A DNA stretch of 64,000 bases from NCBI RefSeq assembly GCF_001270065.2, contig NZ_LFYT02000004.1, forward strand, positions 1 through 64,000, read 5' to 3'. Positions 1 to 8,637 of the stretch are shown in pieces. Numbering within the stretch: the first letter of the stretch is position 1; every line of letters begins with the position of its first letter. The notes under the pieces are model-generated. The model was not told the origin of the DNA. It was given only the letters and a program-made list of their open reading frames with translations, and ran no database searches. Source of the DNA: Limnohabitans planktonicus II-D5. Its GTDB lineage: Bacteria; Pseudomonadota; Gammaproteobacteria; Burkholderiales; Burkholderiaceae_C. A program made the translations under genes and the position numbers.

Positions 1-1168
1 TGCTCATGCCACCGCCCCGTCGGGGTCTTCGACCGCCGACCTGCGGGGGCACGCCACGCCTTGCCCCTTGTGGGTCGGCACTCGAAGAGTCCGACATTGC
101 ACCATTCACCAATGCCGCCCGCGCAAGCGCAAATGCTCAACCCACGGTCCACGTCGGGGTCTTCAACCGCCGACCTGCGGGGCACGCCACGCCTTGCCCC
201 TTGTAGGTCGGCACTCGAAGAGTCCGACATTGCACCATTCACCGCTGTCGCCCGCGTAAGCGCAAATGCTCATGCCACCGCCCACGTCGGGGTCTTCGAC
301 CGCCGACCTACGGGGGCACGCCAGGCCTTGCCCCTTGTAGGTCGGCACTCGAAGAGTCCGACATTGCGCCATTCACCGCTGTCGCCCGCGCAAGCGCAAA
401 TGCTCATGCCACCGCCCCCGTCGGGGTCTTCGACCGCCGACCTGCGGGGGCACGCCACGCCTTGCCCCTTGTGGGTCGGCACTCGAAGAGTCCGACATTG
501 CACCATTCACCAATGCCGCCCGCGCAAGCGCAAATGCTCAACCCACGGTCCACGTCGGGGTCTTCAACCGCCGACCTGCGGGGGCACGCCACGCCTTGCC
601 CCTTGTAGGTCGGCACTCGAAGAGTCCGACATTGCACCATTCACCGCTGTCGCCCGCGTAAGCGCAAATGCTCATGCCACCGCCCACGTCGGGGTCTTCG
701 ACCGCCGACCTACGGGGGCACGCCAGGCCTTGCCCCTTGTAGGTCGGCACTCGAAGAGTCCGACATTGCACCATTCACCGCTGCCGCCCGCGCAAGCGCA
801 AATGCTCATGCCAACGCCCACGTCGGGGTCTTCGACCGCCCACCTGCGGGGGCACGCCAGGCCTTGCCCCTTGTAGGTCGGCACTCGAAGAGTCCGACAT
901 TGCACCATTCACCGCTGTCGCCCGCGCAAGCGCAAATGCTCATGCCAACGCCCATGTCGGGGTCTTCGACCGCCCACCTACGGGGGCACGCCAGGCCTTG
1001 CCCCTTGTAGGTCGGCACTCGAAGAGTCCGACATTGCACCATTCACCGCTGTCGCCCGCGCAAGCGCAAATGCGCATGCCCCCGCCCCCGTCGGTGTCTT
1101 CGACCGCCGACCTACGGGAGCACGCCAAGCCTTGCCCCTTGTAGGTCGGCACTCGAAGAGTCCGACAT
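1..1168. repeat. Tandem REPIN-like array, 134-bp period, about 9 copies
   Basis: GTCGG of the forward arm recurs at 73, 207, 341, 475, 609, 743, 877, 1011 and 1145, exactly 134 bp apart; the array continues past the left edge. Each unit holds a forward arm (GTAG, GTCGG, bulged C, ACTC-GAA-GAGT, CCGAC), a ~57-nt spacer, and an inverted arm (GTCGG, GGTC-TTC-GACC, bulged G, CCGAC, CTAC). A further stem GGGGCA...TGCCCC (for example 313-318 with 329-334) lies between units. The last arm ends a few bases before the tctA stop codon, so tctA transcripts would run into these hairpins. Long open frames across the array are repeats of one unit and not genes. Confidence 0.93.
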
Positions 1169-1173
1169 CGCGC

Positions 1174-2664
1174 TTACGTGGATGGGCGATAGCGTTTCCA
1201 CAGTGGCGGCACGATGAGCAGCAGCGCTGCCACTGCCATCAAGCCGCCCGACAGGGGCCGGGTGAAGAAGGTGGACCAGTCGCCTTGGCTGATGGTCAGC
1301 GCCTGGCGCATGGATTGTTCGCCCAGGGGGGCCAAAATCAAGCCCACGATCAGCGGCGCAGCCGGGAAGTCAAAGCGCCGCATGATGTACCCCAGCAAGC
1401 CAAACACAAACAACAAGCCCACGTTGAACACCGAGTTGCCAGCGCCGTACACACCAGCGGTAGAAATCACGATGATGCCCGCGTACAGCCAAGGCGGCGG
1501 AATCTTGAGCAGCTTAACCCACAGGCTCACCAGTGGCAGGTTGAGCACCAGCAAGATCACGTTGCCAATGTAGAGGCTGGCGATCAGGGTCCACACCAGG
1601 CTGCCTTGTTGGCTGAAGAGTTGCGGGCCGGTCTGGATGCCGTAGCCTTCAAAGGCCGACAGCATGATCGCCGCCGTGGCCGAGGTGGGAATGCCCAAGG
1701 TGAGCAGGGGCATCAACACCCCCGCAGCGGCGGCGTTGTTGGCTGCTTCTGGCCCGGCCACACCTTCAATCGCGCCGTGGCCGAATTCTTCGGGGTGCTT
1801 GGAGAGTTTTTTCTCGGTGTAATAAGACAGCAAGGTGGGCAACTCCGCCCCGCCTGCGGGCATGGCCCCAATGGGAAAGCCAAAGAAGGCACCGCGGAAC
1901 CAGGCTTTCCACGAGCGTGCCCAGTCTTGCTTGCTCATCCACAGGCTGCCCGAGAGTTTCATGACCTCGCCACCTTTGGATTCGCGCCCTTGCCAAGCCA
2001 GGTACAGCGCTTCGCCCACGGCAAACAGGCCCACGGCGGCCACCGTCACCTCGATGCCGTCGAGCAGTTCTGGGCGGCCAAAGGTGAAGCGGGGCTGGCC
2101 AGTTTGCAGGTCCACCCCCACCATGCCCAAGAGCAAACCCAGGCCCAGCGCCACTAGGCCGCGCAGCATGGAGTTGCCCAGCACGGCCGACACGGCCACC
2201 ACCGACAAGACCATGAGGCTGAAGTATTCGGCCGGGCCAAAAGCCAGAGCCGCTTCGACCACCCAAGGGGCCACAAAAGTCAGGGCCAGCGTGCCGATGG
2301 TGCCGGCCACAAAGCTGCCAATGGCCGCAGTGGCCAGCGCTTGGCCCGCTCGGCCACGCCGGGCCATTTTGTTGCCCTCTAAAGCAGTGACGACTGCCGC
2401 CGATTCACCAGGGGTGTTGAGCAAGATGGAGGTGGTGGAGCCGCCATAGGCTGCGCCGTAATAAATGCCTGCGAACATGACGAACATGCTGGTGGCGGGC
2501 ACATGGTAGGTCAGGGGCAAAAGCAAGGCGATGGTCAGCGCTGGGCCAATGCCGGGCAGCACGCCGACCAGCGTGCCGACAAAGCAGCCCACAAAGCCCC
2601 ACATCAAAGTGGTGGGTTGCAAGGCAATGGCAAAGCCACCCATCAGGGCGTCAAAAGCTTCCAT
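1174..2664 (-). CDS. tctA: Tripartite tricarboxylate transporter permease TctA
   Basis: Large membrane subunit of a tripartite tricarboxylate transporter, the channel-forming partner of TctB that accepts substrate from the periplasmic receptor TctC. At 496 residues it has the usual family length. It is almost wholly hydrophobic, with an N-terminal [20 protein letters not shown] segment and the glycine/alanine-rich loops around [18 protein letters not shown] that typify TctA (family knowledge). The start at 2664 gives the expected N-terminus; no strong Shine-Dalgarno is visible. It is last in the tctC-tctB-tctA order, separated from tctB by ~255 bp holding a heptamer repeat and a degenerate REP pair. 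The substrate cannot be read from sequence; citrate or another di/tricarboxylate is the usual guess. Confidence 0.95.
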   Translation of the reverse strand: MEAFDALMGGFAIALQPTTLMWGFVGCFVGTLVGVLPGIGPALTIALLLPLTYHVPATSMFVMFAGIYYGAAYGGSTTSILLNTPGESAAVVTALEGNKMARRGRAGQALATAAIGSFVAGTIGTLALTFVAPWVVEAALAFGPAEYFSLMVLSVVAVSAVLGNSMLRGLVALGLGLLLGMVGVDLQTGQPRFTFGRPELLDGIEVTVAAVGLFAVGEALYLAWQGRESKGGEVMKLSGSLWMSKQDWARSWKAWFRGAFFGFPIGAMPAGGAELPTLLSYYTEKKLSKHPEEFGHGAIEGVAGPEAANNAAAAGVLMPLLTLGIPTSATAAIMLSAFEGYGIQTGPQLFSQQGSLVWTLIASLYIGNVILLVLNLPLVSLWVKLLKIPPPWLYAGIIVISTAGVYGAGNSVFNVGLLFVFGLLGYIMRRFDFPAAPLIVGLILAPLGEQSMRQALTISQGDWSTFFTRPLSGGLMAVAALLLIVPPLWKRYRPST

Positions 2665-2691
2665 GGGGAATCCGATCTATGTACGTTTTGC

Positions 2692-2726
2692 GTTGAGCGT
2701 TGAGCGTTGGGCGTTGAGCGTTGGGG
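2692..2726. repeat. Heptamer tandem repeat GTTGAGC/GTTGGGC upstream of tctA
   Basis: Five consecutive heptamers run GTTGAGC, GTTGAGC, GTTGGGC, GTTGAGC, GTTGGGG, about 28 bp upstream of the tctA start. Copy number could vary by slippage. A role in tctA expression is only a possibility. Confidence 0.85.
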
Positions 2727-2792
2727 AGGAGTCATGGCGTTGATGCCCCTTTTTGGATTCGGCCCTGTGAAGTTTTCAATGTTCCAAGATCT

Positions 2793-2870
2793 TGTAGGTC
2801 GGCGGTCGAAGACCCCGACGTGGGCCTGTGCCTAAACCCATCCTGTCTGCCTTTGCGAGTGGCGACCTAC
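2793..2870. repeat. Single REPIN-like pair, right arm degenerate, inside tct operon
   Basis: The left arm GTAG-GTCGG-C-GGTC-GAA-GACC-CCGAC is intact. The right arm (GTCTG..., TTTGCGAGT, GGCGAC, CTAC) has lost several pairings. It lies between tctB and tctA, so the tct message would carry the left hairpin. Confidence 0.85.
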
Positions 2871-2919
2871 GAGCTGACATTTCTCACAATTTGAACCGCC
2901 CTAAGGGCTGGGCTCTCAC

Positions 2920-3384
2920 TTAAATCCACCAAGGCAGAGCAGGCCCCAGGCCCACCCCCAACAGCTGCGCAAACACAAACCAGAAGGTGCTGGCTATGGC
3001 GGCGCAGATCAGGGCCGATTTGAGGCCCAAGGGCGCATCGAACGAGCGGGCCACGCCCATGCCGCACAGCGTGCCGGGAATGACAAAACCCAAGGGAATC
3101 ACCAGCACGATGAAGGCCACGCCGCCGCCCAGCAAGCTGAGCACGCGGGTGTTGGCACCCGGCAAGGCAGATTGGTCTGGTGCTTGGCTTTCGTCGGTTT
3201 GGCGACCACGCCAAGCGCTCACGCCGTACAACACGGCAAAAACACTCAGCGCCGCCACGATCACGCCGGGAGCCAGCACCGGCCCCACGGTCATCTGCAT
3301 CATAGATTGAGGAATGACAGAGACCTGCCAACCAGCCACCCCGCACAGGGCGATCAGCAAAAGGGCCACGCGAAAAGGCGTCAT
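2920..3384 (-). CDS. tctB: Tripartite tricarboxylate transporter small subunit TctB
   Basis: Small membrane subunit of the tripartite tricarboxylate transporter, working with TctA. The 154-residue product has four hydrophobic stretches (about residues 5-22, 35-52, 78-100 and 118-145) separated by a short polar loop, the normal TctB shape. Primary sequence is poorly conserved in this family, so the call rests on size, topology and position. Its ATG overlaps the tctC stop by four bases (3381-3384), which points to translational coupling. Confidence 0.9.
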   Translation of the reverse strand: MTPFRVALLLIALCGVAGWQVSVIPQSMMQMTVGPVLAPGVIVAALSVFAVLYGVSAWRGRQTDESQAPDQSALPGANTRVLSLLGGGVAFIVLVIPLGFVIPGTLCGMGVARSFDAPLGLKSALICAAIASTFWFVFAQLLGVGLGPALPWWI

Positions 3385-4355
3385 GCCAGGCCCAGTTCTT
3401 TCATCAGGACTTCCTTCTCGGTAATGTCCTTGGCCAGGTCGCGCTCAAAGGGGCGCTCGGTCATGAAAGCGTCGGTCCACTTGCGTGTTTCCAACTCTTG
3501 CTTCCATGGTGCAGAGGCGTTGAGTTTGGTCACGAAGTCGATCATGGCTTCGCGTTGAGCGGTCGAAATGCCAGGAGGTGCAAACACGCCGCGCCAGTTG
3601 GACTCGGTCACGTTCACACCCAATTCGCTCAGGGTGGGCACGTTCACGCCGGGAATGCGGCGCTTGCCGGACACGGCCAGCGGGATCATGCGGCCCGCCT
3701 TGATTTGCTCTTCAAACTCGGAATAGCCCGAGATACCGGCCACCACTTGGCCACCCAAAATCGCGGCGTTGGCGGGGCCGCCACCTGCAAAGGCCACATA
3801 AGCGGCTTCGCGGGGGTTTTTGCCCAGGGCTTTGATCAGCATGCCCAAAATCAGGTGGTCGGTGCCGCCAGCGCTGCCGCCCGCTACTGAGACGGCCTTG
3901 GGGTTGGCCTTGATGGCGGCTTCGAGTTCTTTCCAGGTTTTGATCTTGCCGCTGGCGGGCACCACGATGACGCCGGCTTCTTCGGTCAGGCGGGCAATCG
4001 GGGTCACGTCCTTGATGGTCACGGGGCTCTTGTTGGCAATGCCCGCACCGATCATGACCGAGCCGCCGATCATCAGGCTGTTGCCCTGGCCTTTGCGTTG
4101 GTTCACGTAACGGGGCAGACCCACCATGCCGCCTGCGCCGCCGACGTTTTCAAACTGCATGGTGCCCACCAGGCCAGCAGCTTTGGCCGCGCGTTCGATG
4201 GCGCGGGCTGTGCCATCCCAGCCGCCGCCGGGGGCTGCGGGCACGAACATGTTGATGCTGGCGATCAGGGGCTTGGCTTGCGCCCAAGCGGGCAAGGCCA
4301 TGGATGCGCCAGCGGCAGCGCCGAGGGCCAGAAAGTCGCGTTTGGAAAGGGTCAT
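3381..4355 (-). CDS. tctC: Tripartite tricarboxylate transporter receptor TctC
   Basis: Periplasmic solute-binding protein of the Bug/TctC family that delivers substrate to TctAB. The start at 4355 is preferred over an ATG 30 bases upstream because AGGAGA lies 6 bases before it and the product then begins MTLSKRDFLALG, a normal export signal ending near PAWAQA (residues 1-26). The mature part starts with the family's FVPAAPGGGWDGTAR loop and has the FENVGGAGGMVG segment that closes over the ligand. Length is 324 residues. It is first in the tct operon and divergent from the tctDE regulator genes, the arrangement known from the Salmonella-type Tct system. Confidence 0.95.
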   Translation of the reverse strand: MTLSKRDFLALGAAAGASMALPAWAQAKPLIASINMFVPAAPGGGWDGTARAIERAAKAAGLVGTMQFENVGGAGGMVGLPRYVNQRKGQGNSLMIGGSVMIGAGIANKSPVTIKDVTPIARLTEEAGVIVVPASGKIKTWKELEAAIKANPKAVSVAGGSAGGTDHLILGMLIKALGKNPREAAYVAFAGGGPANAAILGGQVVAGISGYSEFEEQIKAGRMIPLAVSGKRRIPGVNVPTLSELGVNVTESNWRGVFAPPGISTAQREAMIDFVTKLNASAPWKQELETRKWTDAFMTERPFERDLAKDITEKEVLMKELGLA

Positions 4356-4445
4356 GCGGGTCTCCTGTGTGAAAATGAAAAACACTTCTGCGCGGCGCAG
4401 GCCATCGGCAGATGCTTTGATTTTGGTGTGCTGCTGGCGGCGAAA

Positions 4446-4463
4446 CTGTCAAACAGCTGTCAA
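4446..4463. promoter_or_regulatory. Direct repeat, candidate TctD binding site
   Basis: CTGTCAA occurs twice (4446-4452 and 4457-4463), 11 bp apart, within the 137-bp divergent tctC/tctD gap. OmpR-type regulators commonly bind direct repeats spaced by about one helical turn. Assignment to TctD is inference from position. Confidence 0.45.
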
Positions 4464-4492
4464 TTGCGTTCAGTGAAAACCCTCAATAAACC

Positions 4493-5215
4493 ATGCACCC
4501 CCGAATCTTGTTGGTGGAAGACACGCCCGACATTGCCCTGTGGCTGGGCACGGCTTTGCGCCAAGGGGGCATGGCGGTCGAATTTGCCACCGATGGCCAT
4601 GAGGCTGACCGCTGCCTGCAGGCGGGCCATGGTTTTGATGCGGTCTTGCTCGATTTGCAGCTGCCCGGGCAAGACGGTCTGAGCGTGTTGCAGGCCTTGC
4701 GGGCGCGGGGCGACACCGTGCCGGTGTTGATTTTGACGGCGCGGGCCAGCGTGCCCGACCGGGTGCTGGGCCTGAACATGGGGGCCGACGACTATTTGCC
4801 CAAGCCTTTTGATTTGAGTGAGCTCGAAGCCCGCTTGCAGGTCTTGCTGCGCCGCCAAGGCCGCACCAAAACCAGCGCCTTGCGCTGGGGGCCTTTGGAG
4901 ATGAAGCCCGACACCAGCGAAGTGCAGCTGCACGGGCAGCCGCTGGCGCTGACCCAGCGCGAGGCGGCGGCGCTGCGCGTGTTGCTGGCTTCGCCCCAGC
5001 GCACCGTGAGCAAAGAGCAGCTGCACGCCGAGGTGTTTGCCGACGAGTCTGCCGGGCTGGATGCGGTGGAGGTGCTGATTTACCGCTTGCGCAAAAAGCT
5101 CGAATCGGCCGCGCTGGTGCCCGGCCCGTCGGCCGGTGTGGCGATCACCACCTTTCGCGGCATGGGTTACATGCTGACCCAGGCGGTCAAGCCGTCACAG
5201 GCCCCGTTGCCATGA
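4493..5215 (+). CDS. tctD: OmpR-family response regulator, TctD-like
   Basis: DNA-binding response regulator, probably switching on the adjacent tctCBA operon. The receiver domain (about 1-115) has acidic residues E9/D10, phospho-acceptor D54 in LLDLQLPGQDG, T82 and K104 in YLPKPFD. A C-terminal winged-helix domain (about 135-230) has the RTVSKEQL and VEVLIYRLRKKL elements of the OmpR/PhoB group. Length 240 is standard. The stop codon abuts the kinase gene, so the two are co-transcribed. The symbol is based on family and divergent position next to tctC. Confidence 0.93.
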   Translation: MHPRILLVEDTPDIALWLGTALRQGGMAVEFATDGHEADRCLQAGHGFDAVLLDLQLPGQDGLSVLQALRARGDTVPVLILTARASVPDRVLGLNMGADDYLPKPFDLSELEARLQVLLRRQGRTKTSALRWGPLEMKPDTSEVQLHGQPLALTQREAAALRVLLASPQRTVSKEQLHAEVFADESAGLDAVEVLIYRLRKKLESAALVPGPSAGVAITTFRGMGYMLTQAVKPSQAPLP

Positions 5216-6721
5216 GTGAATCTCCATGAGCGCTTTTTCATGAGCGATTCCCCGCAGGTTTGGGCACCTTCTGCCACGTCCTTGCGCAGGCGCTTGCTCA
5301 GCTGGATTTTGTTGCCGCTGGCCGGCCTGATTGGCATCAACGCCTGGGTGGGCTATGGCAATGCGGTGCAGGCGGCCAACGAGGCCTACGACCGGTCTTT
5401 GTATTTGGCCGCCCGCACGCTGGCCGAAGAGCTGGAGTGGCGCGAGGGCCGCCTGCAGCTGGATGTGACCCAGGCGGCCGGCTATCTGTTTGAAAACCAC
5501 ACAGGCTCGCGCTTGTTTTACAAAATCACCTCACCCAGTGGCCAGTGGCTGGCAGGCGTGGCCGCCTTGCCCGATGTGCCTGCCCGTGCCCAGTCGGCGG
5601 TCAAGTTTTTTGCCCTGGTGCAGTTTGACGACGGCCAATACCTGAGCCAGCCGGTGCGTCTGGCGCAACTCATGCATGTGGTGGAGGCCGATGCGAGGGG
5701 GGCTGGGGCCAAACCCACGGAGCAGTTGGTCAAGATCACCGTGGCCGAGACCATGGAGGCTCGCCAGCAACTGATTGAGCACATTTTGTGGGACACCTTG
5801 GGCAGTCAAGGCTTGCTGCTGTTGGCCGCCGCTTTGCTGGTGGTGTGGGGCGTGCAACGCGGCATTCGCCCGCTGGAGGCGTTTCGTCAGCAACTGGACC
5901 AAAAAGCCGATGACGATTTTTCACCCATCGAGCCGCCGGATTTACCGCGCGAGTTGCGCCCCTTGATCGAGACCCTGAACAGCTATCTGGCGCGTTTGGG
6001 GCGTTTGATCGACATCCGCAAACGCTTTTTGGACAACGCCGCACACCAATTGCGCACGCCGCTCACCGCCCTCAAAACCCAGCTGACCTTGGTGCAGCGC
6101 AGCGCAGAGCCTGAACAGGTCCAGACTTTGGTGGCGGCGGCACACCAGACCACCGACGATGCGGTGCGCCTGACCGAGCAGTTGCTGGCCATGACGCGGG
6201 TCGAGCATGCCCGCGAAATGCACAGCCCACAGCGTGTGGATTTGGCGGATTTGGCCCGGCGGGTGACGCAAGAGCATTTGCTGCGCGCGCATCACATCGG
6301 GCACGATCTGGGGTTTGAAACCACATTGGCGCAGGGCCAGCGGTGTGAGGTTCCGGGTGTGGCGCTGCTCTTGCATGAGGCGCTGAGCAACTTGGTGGAC
6401 AACGCCATCCACCACTGCCCAGCAGGCGCACACATCACCGTCAGGGTGGGCCTGCACTGGGTGGAGGTGCAAGACAGCGGCCCCGGCATCGCTCTGTCGC
6501 ACCAGGCCCATGTGTTTGAGCGCTTTTACCGGGCCGCTGCCGCTGGCGTTTCAGGCAGTGGCCTGGGCTTGTCGATTGTTCAGGAAATTGCCAAACAACA
6601 TGGGGTGCAATTGCAGCTGAAAAGCCCTGCTTGCGCGGCAGGCGGCACAAGCATTCGCATGGCCTGGCCCCAGCTGGTTGCGGGGCCAGTCAGTGCGTCG
6701 GGCAAGGATCAGAAAACGTGA
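5216..6721 (+). CDS. tctE: Sensor histidine kinase, TctE-like
   Basis: Membrane histidine kinase partner of the preceding regulator. From the GTG at 5216 it is 501 residues; ATG 5240 (MSDSPQ...) is an equally plausible start. It has a membrane helix at about 26-46, a periplasmic 2CSK_N-like sensor region (50-190), a second helix (195-212), a HAMP-like linker, phospho-acceptor H277 in DNAAHQLRTPL, and an ATPase domain with N-box NLVDNAIHH (392-400), G1 DSGPGI and G2 GSGLGLSI. The signal is unknown; a carboxylate is likely given the tct neighbours. Its last 13 bases overlap the 3' end of the convergent tpsB gene. Confidence 0.93.
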   Translation: MNLHERFFMSDSPQVWAPSATSLRRRLLSWILLPLAGLIGINAWVGYGNAVQAANEAYDRSLYLAARTLAEELEWREGRLQLDVTQAAGYLFENHTGSRLFYKITSPSGQWLAGVAALPDVPARAQSAVKFFALVQFDDGQYLSQPVRLAQLMHVVEADARGAGAKPTEQLVKITVAETMEARQQLIEHILWDTLGSQGLLLLAAALLVVWGVQRGIRPLEAFRQQLDQKADDDFSPIEPPDLPRELRPLIETLNSYLARLGRLIDIRKRFLDNAAHQLRTPLTALKTQLTLVQRSAEPEQVQTLVAAAHQTTDDAVRLTEQLLAMTRVEHAREMHSPQRVDLADLARRVTQEHLLRAHHIGHDLGFETTLAQGQRCEVPGVALLLHEALSNLVDNAIHHCPAGAHITVRVGLHWVEVQDSGPGIALSHQAHVFERFYRAAAAGVSGSGLGLSIVQEIAKQHGVQLQLKSPACAAGGTSIRMAWPQLVAGPVSASGKDQKT

Positions 6722-8388
6722 GTCAATGACGCGTTCAAGCGCCAGTTGTTGGGCGTGGATTCGATGTTGTAGGGTGTCCATGCCGAATACCCGCCCAAGC
6801 CTTTGGCCAGAGTCAGGCTGTAGCTGGATTTCTGCACATTGCCTGACAACTGCAGACCTATCGCTTGCAGTGTGTACTTGTTCAGGGGCTCGGTTCCGTT
6901 GGTAGCGGGGTTCTTCAGCTTGATCAGGCCCGCATCGTAAAAGCCACCCACCAACATGCCATTGTTCAAACGGCGGTTGAGTTCGAGCGAGGCCACCGCG
7001 CCGTCGTCACCCGTGCCGTCCACCGAGGTGTAAGCCCGAACGCCACCGATGCCGCCCAGCGAGAGCTGGTTGTATGAGTCCAGCCGCGCAGAAGTCATTT
7101 GTCCACGGAACTTGAGCACCGAAAACAAGCTGCCATCCTGGTTCCACGATTTTTGGCCCCTCAGCGCCAGTTCGATCTTGGCATAAATGCTGGGGTCGAC
7201 TTGGGTTTGACCCTCGATCAGGCTGTAGTTGCCCAGGGTGTAGGTGAATTCTGCACGGCTGGCGTCGCGTGTCAGCTTTTCGTTGTCAGCGGTGATGCGC
7301 ACACGGAACTGGTTGTCGTGCACGCGGGTGGTGACCGCGCCAGTGCTCTCCAGGGTGCTGCTGCCCCGACGGGCGGCGATTTCCACGTTTTGCTTGAACA
7401 CGAAATCGCGGAAACCACCATGGATGCGGGTGATGCCCAAGCCCACCTCACCACTGCGGCCCAGGGTGGTGGATTGCCCGCCCATGATGTTGCGGCTGTT
7501 GGAGCCAGCTGTCCAAACACGCCAGCGCGATTGAGCGCCTTCCAAAGCCGACTCATATTCACCACGGCCGTAGGTGATGCCTTCGGATTTTTGGCCCACC
7601 AGGCTCAAGCTGGCTTTGGGCTCATGACCGCCAATCACCAAGGAGCCCATGACCTGAGGAATGCCGTATTGACGCAGGCCGTAGTTGTTCAGCTGAACCA
7701 CGCCATCCAGCACTTTGCCCATGCGTTGGGGCGCTTCTGCCATGCTGACGATCAGGTCGATTTGCTCGGGGCCCACGGCGCGGATCGTGGCGTCCAGCTC
7801 AATGGGCAAGTCGTAGCTGGCCGAATCGAGGCGCTGGTCCAGGCCCAGGGTGTCCACGGGCATATTGGCCTTGAAGTCCTGTTCAAAGCGCTGGGTGATC
7901 AGGGCACCATAGGTTTGTAGCAAGGCCGGGTTTTTGGCAATCACCCGCACGGCGTTGATCTTGGGGCGGAGAATTTTGACCACCAAGATGCTGCCACCCT
8001 CAGATTTTTTGATCTCGGTTTGTGCATACGACAAAAAACCCAGGCGGCGTGATTCTTCAAACAACCAGCCATTGAAGTTTTGCAGTTCATCGGCCGAAAC
8101 AGGCTTGCCAATCGAGCCCGCCCAGTATTTCTGGATCTCGTCTTGCAAGGCGGCGCTTTGAATTTCTAATCCCAGCAAGCGGTCGATCGACTCTGCGTTT
8201 TCCAGACCCAGCACATCGATGTTGGCCAGTGGTTTGACTTTGGGTTTGGGCAACTGGTTGACGGATTGGTCGATGTTTTGCTGAATGCTGCCCGGTGGCG
8301 GCGTTGGCGTGGAGGTTTGAGCCCAGGCTTGCCCAAAAGTGGCCTGAAGTGCAGAGGCCAAAGTGATCAGTTTGAAAGTGTGTTTCAT
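6709..8388 (-). CDS. TpsB outer-membrane transporter (ShlB/FhaC/HecB family)
   Basis: Two-partner secretion exporter that carries the adjacent TpsA protein across the outer membrane. The 559-residue protein has a signal peptide (1-24, ending AWAQ), a proline-rich linker, periplasmic POTRA-type domains (about 55-215) and a C-terminal beta-barrel. The conserved loop GGVRAYTSVDGTGDDG followed by LELNRRL corresponds to the family's VRG(Y/F)...GD.G motif, with alanine in place of the usual glycine. The terminal Phe of LTHVF is the normal outer-membrane assembly signal. It lies downstream of tpsA on the same strand, the usual tpsA-tpsB order. Confidence 0.92.
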   Translation of the reverse strand: MKHTFKLITLASALQATFGQAWAQTSTPTPPPGSIQQNIDQSVNQLPKPKVKPLANIDVLGLENAESIDRLLGLEIQSAALQDEIQKYWAGSIGKPVSADELQNFNGWLFEESRRLGFLSYAQTEIKKSEGGSILVVKILRPKINAVRVIAKNPALLQTYGALITQRFEQDFKANMPVDTLGLDQRLDSASYDLPIELDATIRAVGPEQIDLIVSMAEAPQRMGKVLDGVVQLNNYGLRQYGIPQVMGSLVIGGHEPKASLSLVGQKSEGITYGRGEYESALEGAQSRWRVWTAGSNSRNIMGGQSTTLGRSGEVGLGITRIHGGFRDFVFKQNVEIAARRGSSTLESTGAVTTRVHDNQFRVRITADNEKLTRDASRAEFTYTLGNYSLIEGQTQVDPSIYAKIELALRGQKSWNQDGSLFSVLKFRGQMTSARLDSYNQLSLGGIGGVRAYTSVDGTGDDGAVASLELNRRLNNGMLVGGFYDAGLIKLKNPATNGTEPLNKYTLQAIGLQLSGNVQKSSYSLTLAKGLGGYSAWTPYNIESTPNNWRLNASLTHVF

Positions 8389-8637
8389 GGTCGGTTCAAG
8401 ACTAGCAAGTATTCGGGGAGCGGGGTATTGGTGTTTGAATGGATGCTGAAAAAGTTTAATTGATAACTATAAAATATTTTTGAATAAATTTCATAAAACT
8501 TTTAAAGTCATTTTTTTGGTGTTTGGGGTTCATTTGTTGGACCTGTGATGGCTGAGTGGATAGCCGGTTCGAATCAGGCGGGGTTTTTGTGAATGACCCA
8601 AAACCCGCCTGTACCTGTTTCAGGACTGGATGCAAGT
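8389..8637. other. tpsA-tpsB intergenic region with hairpin and tRNA-like fragment
   Basis: The 249-bp gap has a very AT-rich block (about 8455-8520) and a strong hairpin, AGGCGGG...TTTT (8576-8587) paired with AAAACCCGCCT (8600-8610). Between them (about 8546-8575) is a tRNA-like string with a D-arm-like GGCT...AGCC stem and GGTTCGAATC resembling a T-loop. The hairpin could attenuate or stabilise the tpsA-tpsB message. No open frame of note is present. Confidence 0.5.

Noticed and set aside
61..876. Open frame of 271 codons and several 78-codon minus-strand frames in the first array.
   Set aside because: All are translations of the repeat unit in different frames; no independent coding evidence.
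8540..8580. Intact tRNA gene.
   Set aside because: Only D-arm-like and T-loop-like pieces are present; no acceptor stem, anticodon arm or CCA end. Kept only as a weak finding.
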